This document shows, one piece after another, positions 9,426 through 17,999 of a DNA stretch of 33,363 bases. Position 1 is the first letter of the stretch. Every line of letters starts with the position of its first letter. The translations under genes were made by a program, and so were the position numbers. The DNA comes from Planctomycetota bacterium (lineage in GTDB: Bacteria > Planctomycetota > Brocadiia > JAJRTI01), in assembly GCA_024278415.1 (NCBI GenBank), contig JAJRTI010000923.1, positions 1-33,363 on the forward strand, read 5' to 3'. Below the pieces are notes generated by a model that searched no databases, was not told the DNA's origin, and saw only the letters and a program-made list of their open reading frames with translations.

Positions 9426-9464
9426 GTCAGTCGATAGGGGTATGGGATTCCTGGCTGCGTGCGG

Positions 9465-11165
9465 TCACGTGGCCGGGCCTTCGAGCATGCTGGCGGTCGG
9501 CGGTTCCAGCGCATCGGCCGCCTTGAACCAGTCCATGTTGACCGTGATGCTGCGTTGCTTGAGTGCGTCGATAAAGTCGGGCACTTCGCCCGTGGGCACA
9601 TAGTCGCCCACGACCTTGCCATCGGCGTCGAAGCCCGATTGTTTGAACAGGAAGATGTGGCGCACGTCCATGTCCTCGCCGCGCTCGCCGATGATCTCGG
9701 AGATGTAAGTGATCTTTCTCGTGCCGTCGGGCATGCGGGAGGTCTGGACGATGAAATCGATCGCGCCCACGATCTGGTCTCGAATCGCGGCCGACGGCAG
9801 CTCCATGCCGGCCATGAGCACGAGGGTCTCGAGGCGGTTGAGCGCGTCGCGCGGGGTGTTGGCGTGCAGGGTGGTGAGCGAGCCGTCGTGGCCGGTGTTC
9901 ATGGCCTGGAGCATGTCCAGTGCTTCGGCGCCGCGGCACTCGCCCACGACGATGCGGTCGGGCCGCATCCGCAGGCTGTTGCGCACGAGTTCGCGGATCG
10001 GGATCGCGCCTTCGCCCTGGATGTTGGGCGGCTTGCTTTCGAGCGAGATCACGTGCTCCTGGCTCAAGCGCAGCTCTGCCGCGTCTTCCACGGTGACGAT
10101 CCGCTCGTCGTCGGGGATGAAGTTGGAGACCACGTTGAGCAGCGTGGTCTTGCCGGAGCCGGGGCCGCCGGAGATGAGGATGTTGGCGCGGTATTTCACG
10201 GCCAGGGCCAGGAAGTCGGCCATGGTCCGGTTCATGGAGCCAAAGCCGATGAGGTCGTCGACGGTGAAGGGATCGGTCGCGAATTTGCGGATGGTGATCG
10301 TGGGCCCGGACAGTGAGAGCGGATGGATGATGGCGTTGACGCGCGAGCCGTCGGGCAGACGCGCGTCGACCATGGGGGTGGTTTCGTCGATGCGCCGGCC
10401 AATGGGGGCGATGATGCGCCGAATGACGGCGAGGACTTGGTCCCGGCCTGAGAAGCGCGCCTTGGTGCGCTCGATCTTGCCGTGGCGTTCGACGTAGATG
10501 CGGTCCCAGTCGTTGACCATGACCTCGTCGGTCTCCTCGTCGGCGAGCAGGTCTTCCAGCGGCCCCAGCCCCAGGGCCTCGTCGATGATTTCCTTGAGCA
10601 GCTTCTCTTCCGAGAGCCAGGGGGGCATCTGGTTGCGGACGCGCTTGATGATATTGCGCACGACTTCGCTGGTGCGTTTGTAGAGTTCCTCCTCGGTCTG
10701 CTTGGTGAAGTCGTGCTGCTTCAGGTCCATGTCCTTGAGCAGTTCTTTGTGGATGAACTGCTTCAGCTCGATGGGCGTCTGGCCCTCTTCGTCGGTGGAG
10801 GCAGGGGCGGGTTGCGCCGCGGTGGACGCGGGCGTGGCGGCCCTCGGCGCGGCCGGCACTTGTGCGCCGGATGCGGGCTGCGTCATGTGGAACCGAAGCG
10901 GCACGCTCGCCACGTGGATATCGGCCCCGTCGCGGAGTAGCGTGCGGCCTACGACGCGCGTGCCGTCGACGAAAGTGCCGTTGCGGCTGTCGAGGTCGCA
11001 GAGGGCGTAGCCGGATTCGGTGGCGATGATCTCCGCGTGCTCGCGGGAGATCTTGACGTCGCTCAGCACCAAGTCGTTGCCTTGCCGCTTGCCGATGGTG
11101 AAGCGCGGCTTGGTGATCTCGATTTGGCGCTGCTGGCCACCGTCTATGTAGACGAGGAAGGGCAT
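9465..11165 (-). CDS. tadA: FHA-TadA fusion: Tad pilus assembly ATPase
   Basis: This 566-residue protein is a TadA/CpaF secretion ATPase with an FHA domain added at its N-terminus (about 1-95: FTIGKRQGNDLVLSD, SREHAE, DSRNGTFV). A linker of about 40 residues leads to the ATPase. Visible ATPase parts are Walker A GGPGSGKTT (about 332-340), GECRGAEALDMLQA (about 406) and the His box TLHANTPRDALNR (about 428). It would power pilus extension at the inner membrane. Usual TadA proteins of about 430-480 residues lack FHA, so assembly here may be tied to Ser/Thr phosphorylation. ATG 11165 is chosen because the FHA fold starts there; the open frame upstream runs into repeat DNA and has no protein-like sequence. 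Confidence 0.93.
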   Translation of the reverse strand: MPFLVYIDGGQQRQIEITKPRFTIGKRQGNDLVLSDVKISREHAEIIATESGYALCDLDSRNGTFVDGTRVVGRTLLRDGADIHVASVPLRFHMTQPASGAQVPAAPRAATPASTAAQPAPASTDEEGQTPIELKQFIHKELLKDMDLKQHDFTKQTEEELYKRTSEVVRNIIKRVRNQMPPWLSEEKLLKEIIDEALGLGPLEDLLADEETDEVMVNDWDRIYVERHGKIERTKARFSGRDQVLAVIRRIIAPIGRRIDETTPMVDARLPDGSRVNAIIHPLSLSGPTITIRKFATDPFTVDDLIGFGSMNRTMADFLALAVKYRANILISGGPGSGKTTLLNVVSNFIPDDERIVTVEDAAELRLSQEHVISLESKPPNIQGEGAIPIRELVRNSLRMRPDRIVVGECRGAEALDMLQAMNTGHDGSLTTLHANTPRDALNRLETLVLMAGMELPSAAIRDQIVGAIDFIVQTSRMPDGTRKITYISEIIGERGEDMDVRHIFLFKQSGFDADGKVVGDYVPTGEVPDFIDALKQRSITVNMDWFKAADALEPPTASMLEGPAT

Positions 11166-11172
11166 TTCGCAG

Positions 11173-11239
11173 AATGGTTGATGGTTAATGGTGGATGATT
11201 GATGATGGCAGAGGCTACCGGTTCCGATCATTAACCACT
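11173..11239. repeat. Heptad-word inverted repeat upstream of tadA
   Basis: A run of 7-base words with T-G-A-T character (GGTTGAT, GGTTAAT, GGTGGAT, GATTGAT) at about 11176-11205 is followed by a short inverted echo, ATCATTAACCACT (11227-11239). This is low-complexity DNA between cpaB and tadA and is not coding on either strand. Confidence 0.6.
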
Positions 11240-11247
11240 GTCTGTCT

Positions 11248-11303
11248 GGGGACACGTTGCGATCCGTCCCGCACATGCGGGACGGCTTCCGCATCGCGTC
11301 CCC
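11248..11303. repeat. Long GC-rich hairpin between cpaB and tadA
   Basis: An inverted repeat of 56 nt is visible. Its inner stem is CCGTCCCGCA/TGCGGGACGG with a CA loop (11264-11285, perfect 10 bp). Its outer stem pairs 11248-11261 with 11290-11303, 12 of 14 positions. In transcript order it starts 9 nt after the cpaB stop. There is no T tract, so it is not a classic terminator. It could stabilise or partition the operon mRNA. Confidence 0.7.
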
Positions 11304-11311
11304 GGGCGCCG

Positions 11312-12124
11312 CTAAGGCTCGATGGGCTCGTCGATACCGGTTGCGGACGGGGCTTTCTTGACGCGTTTTTGGTTGGCTTGCTTGGCCAGGTCGAGGAAGG
11401 TGTCGAGCCCGACCTCGATGGGTTCTTCGATTGCGCCGACCGTGGCGGAATCACGCAGGGTGCAGTAGAGTTCGCCGGCGCCCTGGGCGAAGATGAGCAA
11501 CGCGGCTTCTTGGGGCGACACGGCCAGCGTGAGCGAGGAGTAGCCCTGCTTGCGCCGCTCGCGTGAGGACGCGCGTGCGAGCACGCTCTGCGTGACGTTG
11601 TCGATCGCGAGCACGGTCACGTCGGACAGCAGCATCACGGTCTTGCGCACGGTCGCGGTCTGCTTGTTCTTGGTTTCGATGAGCGAGAAGGTGCCGTAGA
11701 TATCGATGCGGCTGTTGGGGCGAATGAGCCCGGCCACGCCGCGGATGTTATCCACGGGGATCGTCACGGCGCGCTCGTTGGACATGAGCGTGCGAGTCCG
11801 CGTCGCCTCGGGCGGGTCGAAGAAGCTCCACAGCAGCACGTCGCCGCGGTCCACGTTGCGCCGGATCGTCTGGCCCACGAGCCGGCTTGTGTTGGCCCGG
11901 TCGATGGCTTCGGAGGGCACGAAGCGCTTCTCGATTTGCGTGGTGGTGAGCATGGCCCGGGTGATGACCGAGCCGGCCTTGATGCGCTTGGCCGCGGCGA
12001 GCAGCGTGACGGGCTGGGTGCCGCGGCTGAGCTTCTTCTGCTGCTCCTGGAGGTAGCGGTTGACGCCGACGACGGCGACCGCGCCCAGGACAATGGCCAT
12101 GAACAGGGGGACGATGGTCTTCAC
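11312..12124 (-). CDS. cpaB: Flp pilus assembly protein CpaB/RcpC
   Basis: This 270-residue protein has an N-terminal TM (about 5-24). A SAF-type domain (about 40-105) follows, with AAKRIKAGSVITRAML, and then the RcpC/CpaB region containing AVTIPVDNIRGVAGLIRPNS. CpaB proteins sit in the periplasm and help the pilus reach the outer-membrane pore. The start is GTG 12124, supported by AAAGGAG six bases upstream. It lies 38 bp after the preceding gene. The presence of CpaB argues for a diderm envelope, although no secretin gene is in the window. Confidence 0.9.
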   Translation of the reverse strand: MKTIVPLFMAIVLGAVAVVGVNRYLQEQQKKLSRGTQPVTLLAAAKRIKAGSVITRAMLTTTQIEKRFVPSEAIDRANTSRLVGQTIRRNVDRGDVLLWSFFDPPEATRTRTLMSNERAVTIPVDNIRGVAGLIRPNSRIDIYGTFSLIETKNKQTATVRKTVMLLSDVTVLAIDNVTQSVLARASSRERRKQGYSSLTLAVSPQEAALLIFAQGAGELYCTLRDSATVGAIEEPIEVGLDTFLDLAKQANQKRVKKAPSATGIDEPIEP

Positions 12125-12162
12125 GGGTGGCTCCTTTCAGGAGGCGTGAACGGGCGTTCGCA

Positions 12163-12960
12163 TCAGCGCACGAGCAGCGTCGTCGCGACTTCGCCCGAAG
12201 GCCGGTCAGACATGCTGATGATACACATGCGGTTGGCTTTCTTAAAGGCCATGATGTCTTCGGCCAACACGACGTCCGAGTCGACTTGTGCCTGGCTCAT
12301 CGCGCGGCTCATGACTTCGTCGAACGTCCAGCCGAGTTGGGGCATGCGTCGGAGGTAGAATTCCCGCGTGGCGGAGGCGGCGTTGAAGCCGTGGTAGAGG
12401 ATCATGAACTGGCCGCTGCCCTTGGGGTTCTCCATGGCGAGAACCCGGCGGGAATCCGGCGGCCGGGGCACGTCCTTCACGTCTGCGCCCGGCGCGTCGC
12501 GATCGGAATCCATGGACCACTGCGCCGGCTCGCCATACACCAGGATCGCCTGGGTGCCGCGGCCGCTGGTCGCCGAGAGCACCGCGGTCACGTGCTGGCC
12601 GGCCCGGTCGCGGTAGCTGACCACGCACTGGCCGTCGAGCATGGGTTGCACCTGGGGCCGGATGCCGGCGCGGCGCAGTTCGTTCACGAACTCCTTGGCG
12701 AACACCTGCGGCGGCTTAGGCGAGCGTATGGTCTTCACTGTCGAGTCGTGGCCGCCGACTCGCACGGTGCGGGAATCGACGCGTTCGGCGCCGCGCATGG
12801 CCTTGCTGGCGCCCAGGCCGTGGGGCCCGGCCATGCCGAGCCAGAGGCCGCCTGCGATCAGCGCTGACGCGAGCGCGGCTATTGTAACACCTCGCCTGAT
12901 TTTTGTGGAGAGGGGAACGTCGGGGGTCATGGTGGCACTGTTCGGCACGGAAGGGGCCAT
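12163..12960 (-). CDS. Unknown membrane-anchored protein of the Tad locus
   Basis: This is a 265-residue protein from ATG 12960 (or 255 from ATG 12930; neither has a Shine-Dalgarno sequence). A single TM segment lies at about residues 22-44. The rest appears to be two small alpha/beta units. The second contains FYLRRMPQLGWTFDE, a pattern seen in short domains where a helix is followed by a conserved Gly-Trp. I do not recognise a named family. The position between a TadE-like gene and cpaB suggests an accessory role in pilus assembly. The open frame upstream of 12960 runs into a hairpin repeat and is not counted. Confidence 0.65.
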   Translation of the reverse strand: MAPSVPNSATMTPDVPLSTKIRRGVTIAALASALIAGGLWLGMAGPHGLGASKAMRGAERVDSRTVRVGGHDSTVKTIRSPKPPQVFAKEFVNELRRAGIRPQVQPMLDGQCVVSYRDRAGQHVTAVLSATSGRGTQAILVYGEPAQWSMDSDRDAPGADVKDVPRPPDSRRVLAMENPKGSGQFMILYHGFNAASATREFYLRRMPQLGWTFDEVMSRAMSQAQVDSDVVLAEDIMAFKKANRMCIISMSDRPSGEVATTLLVR

Positions 12961-13009
12961 TGGCAGACCGCGGCGATTGGAGTGTGATTCTCCCGTCGTG
13001 GCAGGTTGT

Positions 13010-13059
13010 CGGTTGTGGGTGTTCGGGCTGCGCAGTCGAAAACCCAACACCCACAACCG
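13010..13059. repeat. 17-bp stem inverted repeat
   Basis: The right arm is CCCAACACCCACAACCG (13043-13059). The left arm (13010-13027) is its complement with one bulged C, and the loop is 15 nt. The arms are made of short TTGTGGG-like words. It lies in the spacer between the TadE-like gene and the unknown membrane gene. Confidence 0.75.
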
Positions 13060-13081
13060 GCCTTGGCCGCTAGCGAATGGA

Positions 13082-13114
13082 CGAGGGGACCGTCCCAGCG
13101 GGACAGCCCCCTCG
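13082..13114. repeat. GC-rich hairpin next to the 17-bp stem
   Basis: The stem is CGAGGGG/CCCCTCG (13082-13088 with 13108-13114), with an inner GTCCC/GGGAC and an AGC loop. Together with the preceding inverted repeat it fills the spacer. No T tract follows on either strand. Confidence 0.65.
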
Positions 13115-13149
13115 TGGCGGGAAGCAACGTCGTCGCATGGCTGCGAGGC

Positions 13150-14040
13150 TTACGGATTCGGCGACGTCGTCGCCGTCGGGTCGCCGGGCTTCCAATACGA
13201 CTGGATGCTGCTGATGTCTTCAAACGTGCGGATGTCTTGCCGCGCCTGGGAGTCCACGTGCATGCCGTAGCTGGCGATGAAGTCGAGTGTTTTCTCCAAC
13301 ATCTCCGGGCCGGTCACGTTGTTGCTGCTTCCTTCGCCGGTGGCCGGAGGCTCTTCCAGTTGGCCCTGGTATCGGATCATCATGCGGAACGAACTCTCCC
13401 AGGGCTCAAGCTCCAGGCTCGTGGGCGGGCCTTCGAGTGTGAGGTAGTCGTGGTACGCGTCGGGGGTGTCCGCGTCCTTGTGTTCGCTAGGGTTGGAGAA
13501 GATGAGGTCGGCGAACTCTGGCTCGTACGTGTACGCCACGTCGGCTCGCGTGCGCACCATCCAGATTCGCCCCTGGCTGTCGCGGTTGAGGAGATTCGCG
13601 ACCGCGACCTTGTAGTCATCGATGCGGTCGGCCATATCCTCCATGAAGCTTGACGAGTAGTCGCCCACTTCGCGGTACACGCGCTCCAGGCCGTTCGGTC
13701 CCAGCACGAGGTCTGCGATGACGTGTTTTTGCGCCAGGTCTTGGAACGTGAGCGCCAGGTCCGCCTGGCTCCAGGGATCGGTCTCGTTCATGCCGCTGTC
13801 GTCTGAGACCTCGAACTCGCCGTCGATTTCTTGGCAGAAGATATCGTCGAGCCGCTGAGCATCGCTGGAGCCAGAGAGTCCGACGTACCACACCGCGGCG
13901 CGCTGCTTCTGCCGGCCCAACATCAGGTTGCCGAAGAAGATCACGCCCAACAGGACAACGCAGTACGCCGGCATGATGATGGTCGTCTCGATCATGGCCG
14001 AGCCGGGTTCGCGGCGCTTGGGATGTCGGAAGTGCATCAT
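13150..14040 (-). CDS. TadE-like pseudopilin
   Basis: This 296-residue protein has a basic N-terminus, then GSAMIETTIIMPAYCVV, a TadE-type processing and TM region (about 15-40) with the conserved Glu of prepilin signals. The remaining 250 residues are soluble, rich in Asp, Ser and Trp, and end in a Pro/Thr-rich tail. It should be processed by the TadV peptidase and act as a minor pilin or assembly factor. Start: ATG 14040 or ATG 14037 (adjacent codons). The longer open frame upstream is repeat DNA. Confidence 0.75.
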   Translation of the reverse strand: MMHFRHPKRREPGSAMIETTIIMPAYCVVLLGVIFFGNLMLGRQKQRAAVWYVGLSGSSDAQRLDDIFCQEIDGEFEVSDDSGMNETDPWSQADLALTFQDLAQKHVIADLVLGPNGLERVYREVGDYSSSFMEDMADRIDDYKVAVANLLNRDSQGRIWMVRTRADVAYTYEPEFADLIFSNPSEHKDADTPDAYHDYLTLEGPPTSLELEPWESSFRMMIRYQGQLEEPPATGEGSSNNVTGPEMLEKTLDFIASYGMHVDSQARQDIRTFEDISSIQSYWKPGDPTATTSPNP

Positions 14041-14061
14041 GGCAACAGAACCAGGTTGTTC

Positions 14062-14118
14062 GTCATTGGTCATTGAGCCATTCGATGTCGTGTGCATCCG
14101 GCCCCAATGACTAATGAC
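14062..14118. repeat. Heptad-word inverted repeat
   Basis: The left arm GTCATTGGTCATTG (14062-14075) pairs with the right arm CAATGACTAATGAC (14105-14118): 14 pairs with one G-T wobble, 29-nt loop. The word ACTAATG continues to 14124 and returns at 14264-14284. Confidence 0.75.
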
Positions 14119-14158
14119 TAATGAGTGTCCGCCGCGAAATGCCGCGCGACAGGCGCTT

Positions 14159-14234
14159 GTAGCGCGCTCGTAAGAGCGTCTCTGGCCGGTAATGCGGGAA
14201 ACCACAGAGCGGAACGCACTGACGTGCGTGCTAC
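14159..14234. repeat. Two-headed REP-like element (BIME-like)
   Basis: The left head is GTAGC, then a CGCTC-GTAA-GAGCG hairpin, then CTCT. The right head is AGAG, then a CGCAC-TGAC-GTGCG hairpin, then GCTAC. The ends (GTAGC/GCTAC) and inner flanks (CTCT/AGAG) are complementary. The same plan recurs at 18692-18766 with different stems. Confidence 0.75.
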
Positions 14235-14263
14235 CCGCGGGCTCCGTACCTTTCGCGACAGAG

Positions 14264-14284
14264 ACTAATGACTAATGACTAATG
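14264..14284. repeat. Three exact tandem ACTAATG heptads
   Basis: ACTAATG is present three times without a gap, ending 4 bp before the stop of the TadG-like gene. The same word occurs at 14110-14124 on the other side of the BIME-like element. Confidence 0.8.
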
Positions 14285-14288
14285 GCGA

Positions 14289-16934
14289 CTAGTGATACAG
14301 CACGTCCTCGAACTTCACGTCGTCGGTATCGGTCGCGCCCTGTTGGTCGCCAAACTGGAGGCGGCGGCCGTCGCGCCGGCGCATGGAGTTGAGTGCGGGG
14401 ATATTCTCAAGCTTGTTCTCGCGCACGAGTTTGCTGATGTAGTGCGATTCGCCGCTCGCGAAAAGTTGGTAGAGCCACCCCGCGGCGGAGTCGGACATGC
14501 GGCCTTCGAGTTCGTGGCCTTCGAGTTCCAGGTCGTCGGGGTCGATGTTGTTCTTAGTGGACACGAGCCGCGCGGCCCAGCGAGTCACGTAGAGGTTGCC
14601 GCCGCTGGACTGGCCTTCGAGCCACTTGGTCCGCACGCTGTCGTCTTGGGGCGCGGGGTCGCCGGGGCGGGTCTCCACGTGCACCGGGCCCTTGAGCTTC
14701 CACACGAACCCGTTGGCATCGGCCGACTCGGTATGGGCCAGGGCGGGGTCGTAGAAGCCAGCCCGCGCGGAAGCCACGGCCATGCAGCCCCAGTCGGGCA
14801 TACGCGGGGTTTCGTCTCCCTTTGTCGGGTCCACGAAGGGGTTGATGAGAATGGGCATGAGCGTGGAGCCGCTGGGATCTTCGCGGCGGGTGCCCACGTC
14901 CATGCCGGGCCAGGGGTTGGCCCACACGGCCACGTTCATGCCGTACTTGAAGAACTCCTCGGTCAGCACAAGCGGCTCCTGCACCTTGCCCTCCACGCCG
15001 TACGAGTTATCCTTCGCCATCTGGAGCTGGAGGAAGTTTTTCCAACTCTCGCTGCCTTGGTGGCGGTATGCGGTGTCCTTGGGCCGCACGCACACCTGCG
15101 TGGTCGCTTGGCCCCAGGTCTGGCCTTTGCACACGGGGCAGGTGTAGGTCTCCTGGACCATGTTGCCCGAGCCGGGCGGATCCTCGATGGTGCGCGTCTT
15201 CTCTCCGCTGCCGTCGCAGTACCAGCAGGGGCGCATCTGGTAGAATTGCGACTTGGGCGGCGTGTACCCGGGCTCCCAGGGGGAGTCCTTGGGCGACTTA
15301 GCCTCATAGGTCATGCCCGTGTCGTCGTCGCCCCCGGGCGCCACGCCCATCCAGTACATCCAATCCGGCAAGTTGTCGGTCGCCACGGCGGACTCGAAGT
15401 TGCCCCAGTCGGAGTAGTCGTCGAAGTTCCAGCGCACGGCTTGGTTCAGTCCCAGCCGATAGCGGTTGGACTCCCAATTCAACAGCGACCCTAGTTCTTC
15501 ATAGTTGTATTCCCATTTGTTATTAGGGAACTCTGGGTCTGGGGTGAGCCGGTGTTGCCACCAGTAGTCGCCTCGTTCATCGTAGTACTTGCGCCACCGG
15601 CCGTCCGCGTTGTCCACGGTCAGTGTGTACTGGCGCACGGTGATTCGGAAGTGGTCGATGACTCCGAGGTGGACAGGCCCGACCGTGTGCGAGAAGGAGA
15701 TAGGCGTGCGGAGGGAGAAGTACGTGCCGTGCGCGCTGACCGCGGGCGGGTTGCCTATGTATACGCTGAGCCCCTCGTCGATGCGCACCCAGTCGTCGAT
15801 CTGCACGCGCACGCCGTCGTGCTCGTATTCGGTCAGGCTCACCCAGTCGCCGTTGCGCCGCACTTCTAGGTCGTGGCTCGTGGGGTTGCGCCGGAAGATC
15901 TCGACCACTTCGCCGTCGACGATGAGGTCATAGGCGCCATCGCCGAGCGAGGGATGGGGCCTCGCGCCGATGCTGTGGGGCGTCTGGCCGGGGGCTTGCG
16001 TGCTGACGATCCAAAACGCGGTGTCGCCAGAGCCCACCTTCTTGCAGTGCACCTCGGTGCCCTGCGGGCTGCGCGTGATGAGCCACTCCTCCTGCGCGTC
16101 GTCCAACTGCTCGATGTGCAAGGTTTCGTCTTGGTCCACGCCGGCGACGCTGCGAATGGTCCACACCTTCTCTGTTGGGTGCCGCACTTCGATGTAGCGC
16201 GTCGTTTTCCCGTTCTCCCACACCTCGATGTTCCACCCGTCCTCCTCGTCGAGCTTCTCGATCATCATGTCGACCTTGCGCGCATTGAGGGGGTACCAGC
16301 GGCTGCCCCAGAATACGCTCTTGTGGCTCGCGCCGGCCTCGTACGCGGCCTTGTCGATCTCGTCCTCGATCAGCACCGGCCCCGCGAGCACGATGGCTTG
16401 CTCGATGTGAGACAGCTCCATGAGCCAGCGCTTGGCCTCGGGGAACACGACTTCTGCGCGTGCGGAGAGTTCCGCGAGTTTCTGGCACGCGAAGCCGGGC
16501 GACGGCGCGGCTTCCGCCTGCGCCAGGTAGGGCGAGTTGGCCCCCCACAAGTTCAGCACGCCGCATGGGTACCCTTCTGGCGGCATGAGCGATGTGCCGG
16601 AGCGGAGCAGGCTCTTGGGGTCTTCGAACTCGGCCAACACGGCGAAGGTGGTGATGTCGGCCATCTGCCGCAGCAGCGAGTGGTAGATCTGGGCCATGCC
16701 GTTGTTGATCCAGCCCACGGAGCTGAGGCAGTTGGCTTGGATCATCGCGGCGGACATGGCCGCGGAGTCGGCCGCGGTCTGCACCTTGATGCGGGTCATG
16801 CAGACCTGGCCCACGTTGTAGACCATGGTTGCGGCCATGATGATGATGAGGAAGCTCATGGCCGCGAACACGAGCCCCTGGCCGCGCTGGTCGCTGTGCA
16901 GGCGCTGTGTCGCGCGTGTGATGATGCGGATCAT
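14289..16934 (-). CDS. Large TadG-like protein with a DnaJ-type CxxCxGxG site
   Basis: This 881-residue protein starts with a TadG-type N-terminal TM (about 20-42) followed by VQTAADSAAMSAAMIQAN, the conserved helix of the TadE/G-like N-terminal family. The large remainder is probably extracytoplasmic, acidic and rich in Trp and Tyr. It holds a four-Cys pattern: CWYCDGSG (C570/C573) and CPVCKGQT (C599/C602). The first matches the DnaJ zinc repeat CxxCxGxG exactly. TadG proteins are assembly factors or tip pseudopilins; this one is about twice the usual size. ATG 16934 is chosen because the upstream frame is repeat DNA. No Shine-Dalgarno sequence is seen. Confidence 0.8.
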   Translation of the reverse strand: MIRIITRATQRLHSDQRGQGLVFAAMSFLIIIMAATMVYNVGQVCMTRIKVQTAADSAAMSAAMIQANCLSSVGWINNGMAQIYHSLLRQMADITTFAVLAEFEDPKSLLRSGTSLMPPEGYPCGVLNLWGANSPYLAQAEAAPSPGFACQKLAELSARAEVVFPEAKRWLMELSHIEQAIVLAGPVLIEDEIDKAAYEAGASHKSVFWGSRWYPLNARKVDMMIEKLDEEDGWNIEVWENGKTTRYIEVRHPTEKVWTIRSVAGVDQDETLHIEQLDDAQEEWLITRSPQGTEVHCKKVGSGDTAFWIVSTQAPGQTPHSIGARPHPSLGDGAYDLIVDGEVVEIFRRNPTSHDLEVRRNGDWVSLTEYEHDGVRVQIDDWVRIDEGLSVYIGNPPAVSAHGTYFSLRTPISFSHTVGPVHLGVIDHFRITVRQYTLTVDNADGRWRKYYDERGDYWWQHRLTPDPEFPNNKWEYNYEELGSLLNWESNRYRLGLNQAVRWNFDDYSDWGNFESAVATDNLPDWMYWMGVAPGGDDDTGMTYEAKSPKDSPWEPGYTPPKSQFYQMRPCWYCDGSGEKTRTIEDPPGSGNMVQETYTCPVCKGQTWGQATTQVCVRPKDTAYRHQGSESWKNFLQLQMAKDNSYGVEGKVQEPLVLTEEFFKYGMNVAVWANPWPGMDVGTRREDPSGSTLMPILINPFVDPTKGDETPRMPDWGCMAVASARAGFYDPALAHTESADANGFVWKLKGPVHVETRPGDPAPQDDSVRTKWLEGQSSGGNLYVTRWAARLVSTKNNIDPDDLELEGHELEGRMSDSAAGWLYQLFASGESHYISKLVRENKLENIPALNSMRRRDGRRLQFGDQQGATDTDDVKFEDVLYH

Positions 16935-16963
16935 GGGAAGGCTCGGAGGCTGAAGGGGCGAAG

Positions 16964-17045
16964 CGTAAAAACGTAAAACGTAAACCGCAAGGTCGGAAAC
17001 GCGCACCGAGAGGGTCTCTGCTTACGTTTCACGTCTTTACGTTTT
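16964..17045. repeat. Inverted ACGTAAA heptad arrays
   Basis: The left array is GTAAAAACGTAAAACGTAAA (16964-16983). The right array (17021-17045) has the inverse words TTACGTT, TCACGTC and TTTACGT. A GC-rich stretch lies between. It fills the spacer between the two pilin-like genes. Confidence 0.65.
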
Positions 17046-17874
17046 ATTCCTCCGCCAACACCACGCTCTTGTACTGCACGCCCACGTCCACGAGTGTGAT
17101 GTGCGGCGCGCCCCAGCGCTCGGTCGCCGTCTGGAGCGACGGTATCCGATCCTTGACGTCGGAGCCGGGCAGGTTGGGGTTGAGCGCGGAGAGAATGGCG
17201 AAGAACTCGCCCACGAAGGGGAGCGCGAGTTCGTAGTCGTGCGCCACGGCCACGACCACGGCCCGGTCGTCGCCGCCAAGCTGGTTGCCGACTTCGGCGA
17301 GCATGGGCAGTATGCTAGGGTCGGGAGCGAAAGTTTGGCCGCTGATGCACGTCCACGTGCCGCCGTCGAGGCGGTACACGTATGTCTTGGCCTGGGCAAA
17401 CGACGACTTGTCCGGCTCGCCGGATTGGACGAACGCGGACTCGCCGCGGCGCTCAGGCGTGAGGTATCGCTTTTCGTCGCCGAAAGGGTTCGTGCCTTCC
17501 GGGTCGGTGTGCCAGATTGCCCGCGGGGGCGGCGGCACGAGCAGGCCCCAGCCGGGCAGCCGAATGAGCGGGTACACGTCAGTCGTGACCGAGATGTTGG
17601 CCTTCGCGCTCGGCCCAGCAATGGCCGTGCAGATGATGGACGCGGCCTTGTACGCGTTTCGGTCGCGGTCCGCGTTGTTCACATCGTCGTCCTTCACCAA
17701 CTCTGCACGGGCGGCGGAGAACGCGGCGTAGTTCACGATTTGCTTCGCCACGAAAATCAGCGAGAGTTGGATAATGCCCAGAACGACCATGAGCTGGATC
17801 GGGAACGCGATTGCGAACTCGACCAGCGTCTGGCCGTCTTGGCGGCGATGAACGTTGTGGAAGAAAAGGGGCAT
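17044..17874 (-). CDS. TadE-like pseudopilin
   Basis: This 276-residue protein starts at ATG 17874 with a short basic leader, then DGQTLVEFAIAFPIQLMVVL: a prepilin-type site (Gly14, Glu19-Phe20) and TM helix (about 16-45). The soluble part (about 60-276) has a Pro-rich patch and one Cys. The TadV enzyme encoded next to it is the expected processing peptidase. The frame stays open to 18597, but that part overlaps tadV and reads as shadow sequence. Confidence 0.78.
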   Translation of the reverse strand: MPLFFHNVHRRQDGQTLVEFAIAFPIQLMVVLGIIQLSLIFVAKQIVNYAAFSAARAELVKDDDVNNADRDRNAYKAASIICTAIAGPSAKANISVTTDVYPLIRLPGWGLLVPPPPRAIWHTDPEGTNPFGDEKRYLTPERRGESAFVQSGEPDKSSFAQAKTYVYRLDGGTWTCISGQTFAPDPSILPMLAEVGNQLGGDDRAVVVAVAHDYELALPFVGEFFAILSALNPNLPGSDVKDRIPSLQTATERWGAPHITLVDVGVQYKSVVLAEE

Positions 17875-17894
17875 TGGTGAACTCTGACTTCCGC

Positions 17895-17977
17895 CCTTCG
17901 CGTCTTTGCGTTTCGCCGTTCCGCCTACGCAAAAGGGGGCAGACCGGCAAGCCTGCCCCTCGTCGCGGACGCGAAGG
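17895..17977. repeat. Nested inverted repeat upstream of a TadE-like gene
   Basis: The outer arms CCTTCGCGTC (17895-17904) and GACGCGAAGG (17968-17977) are perfect over 10 bp. Inside is GGGGCAG/CTGCCCC (17936-17942 with 17953-17959). The left side continues in 7-base words (TTTGCGT, TTCGCCG). Confidence 0.75.
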
Positions 17978-17999
17978 AATCCATGGGTGCGGTGCGGCG

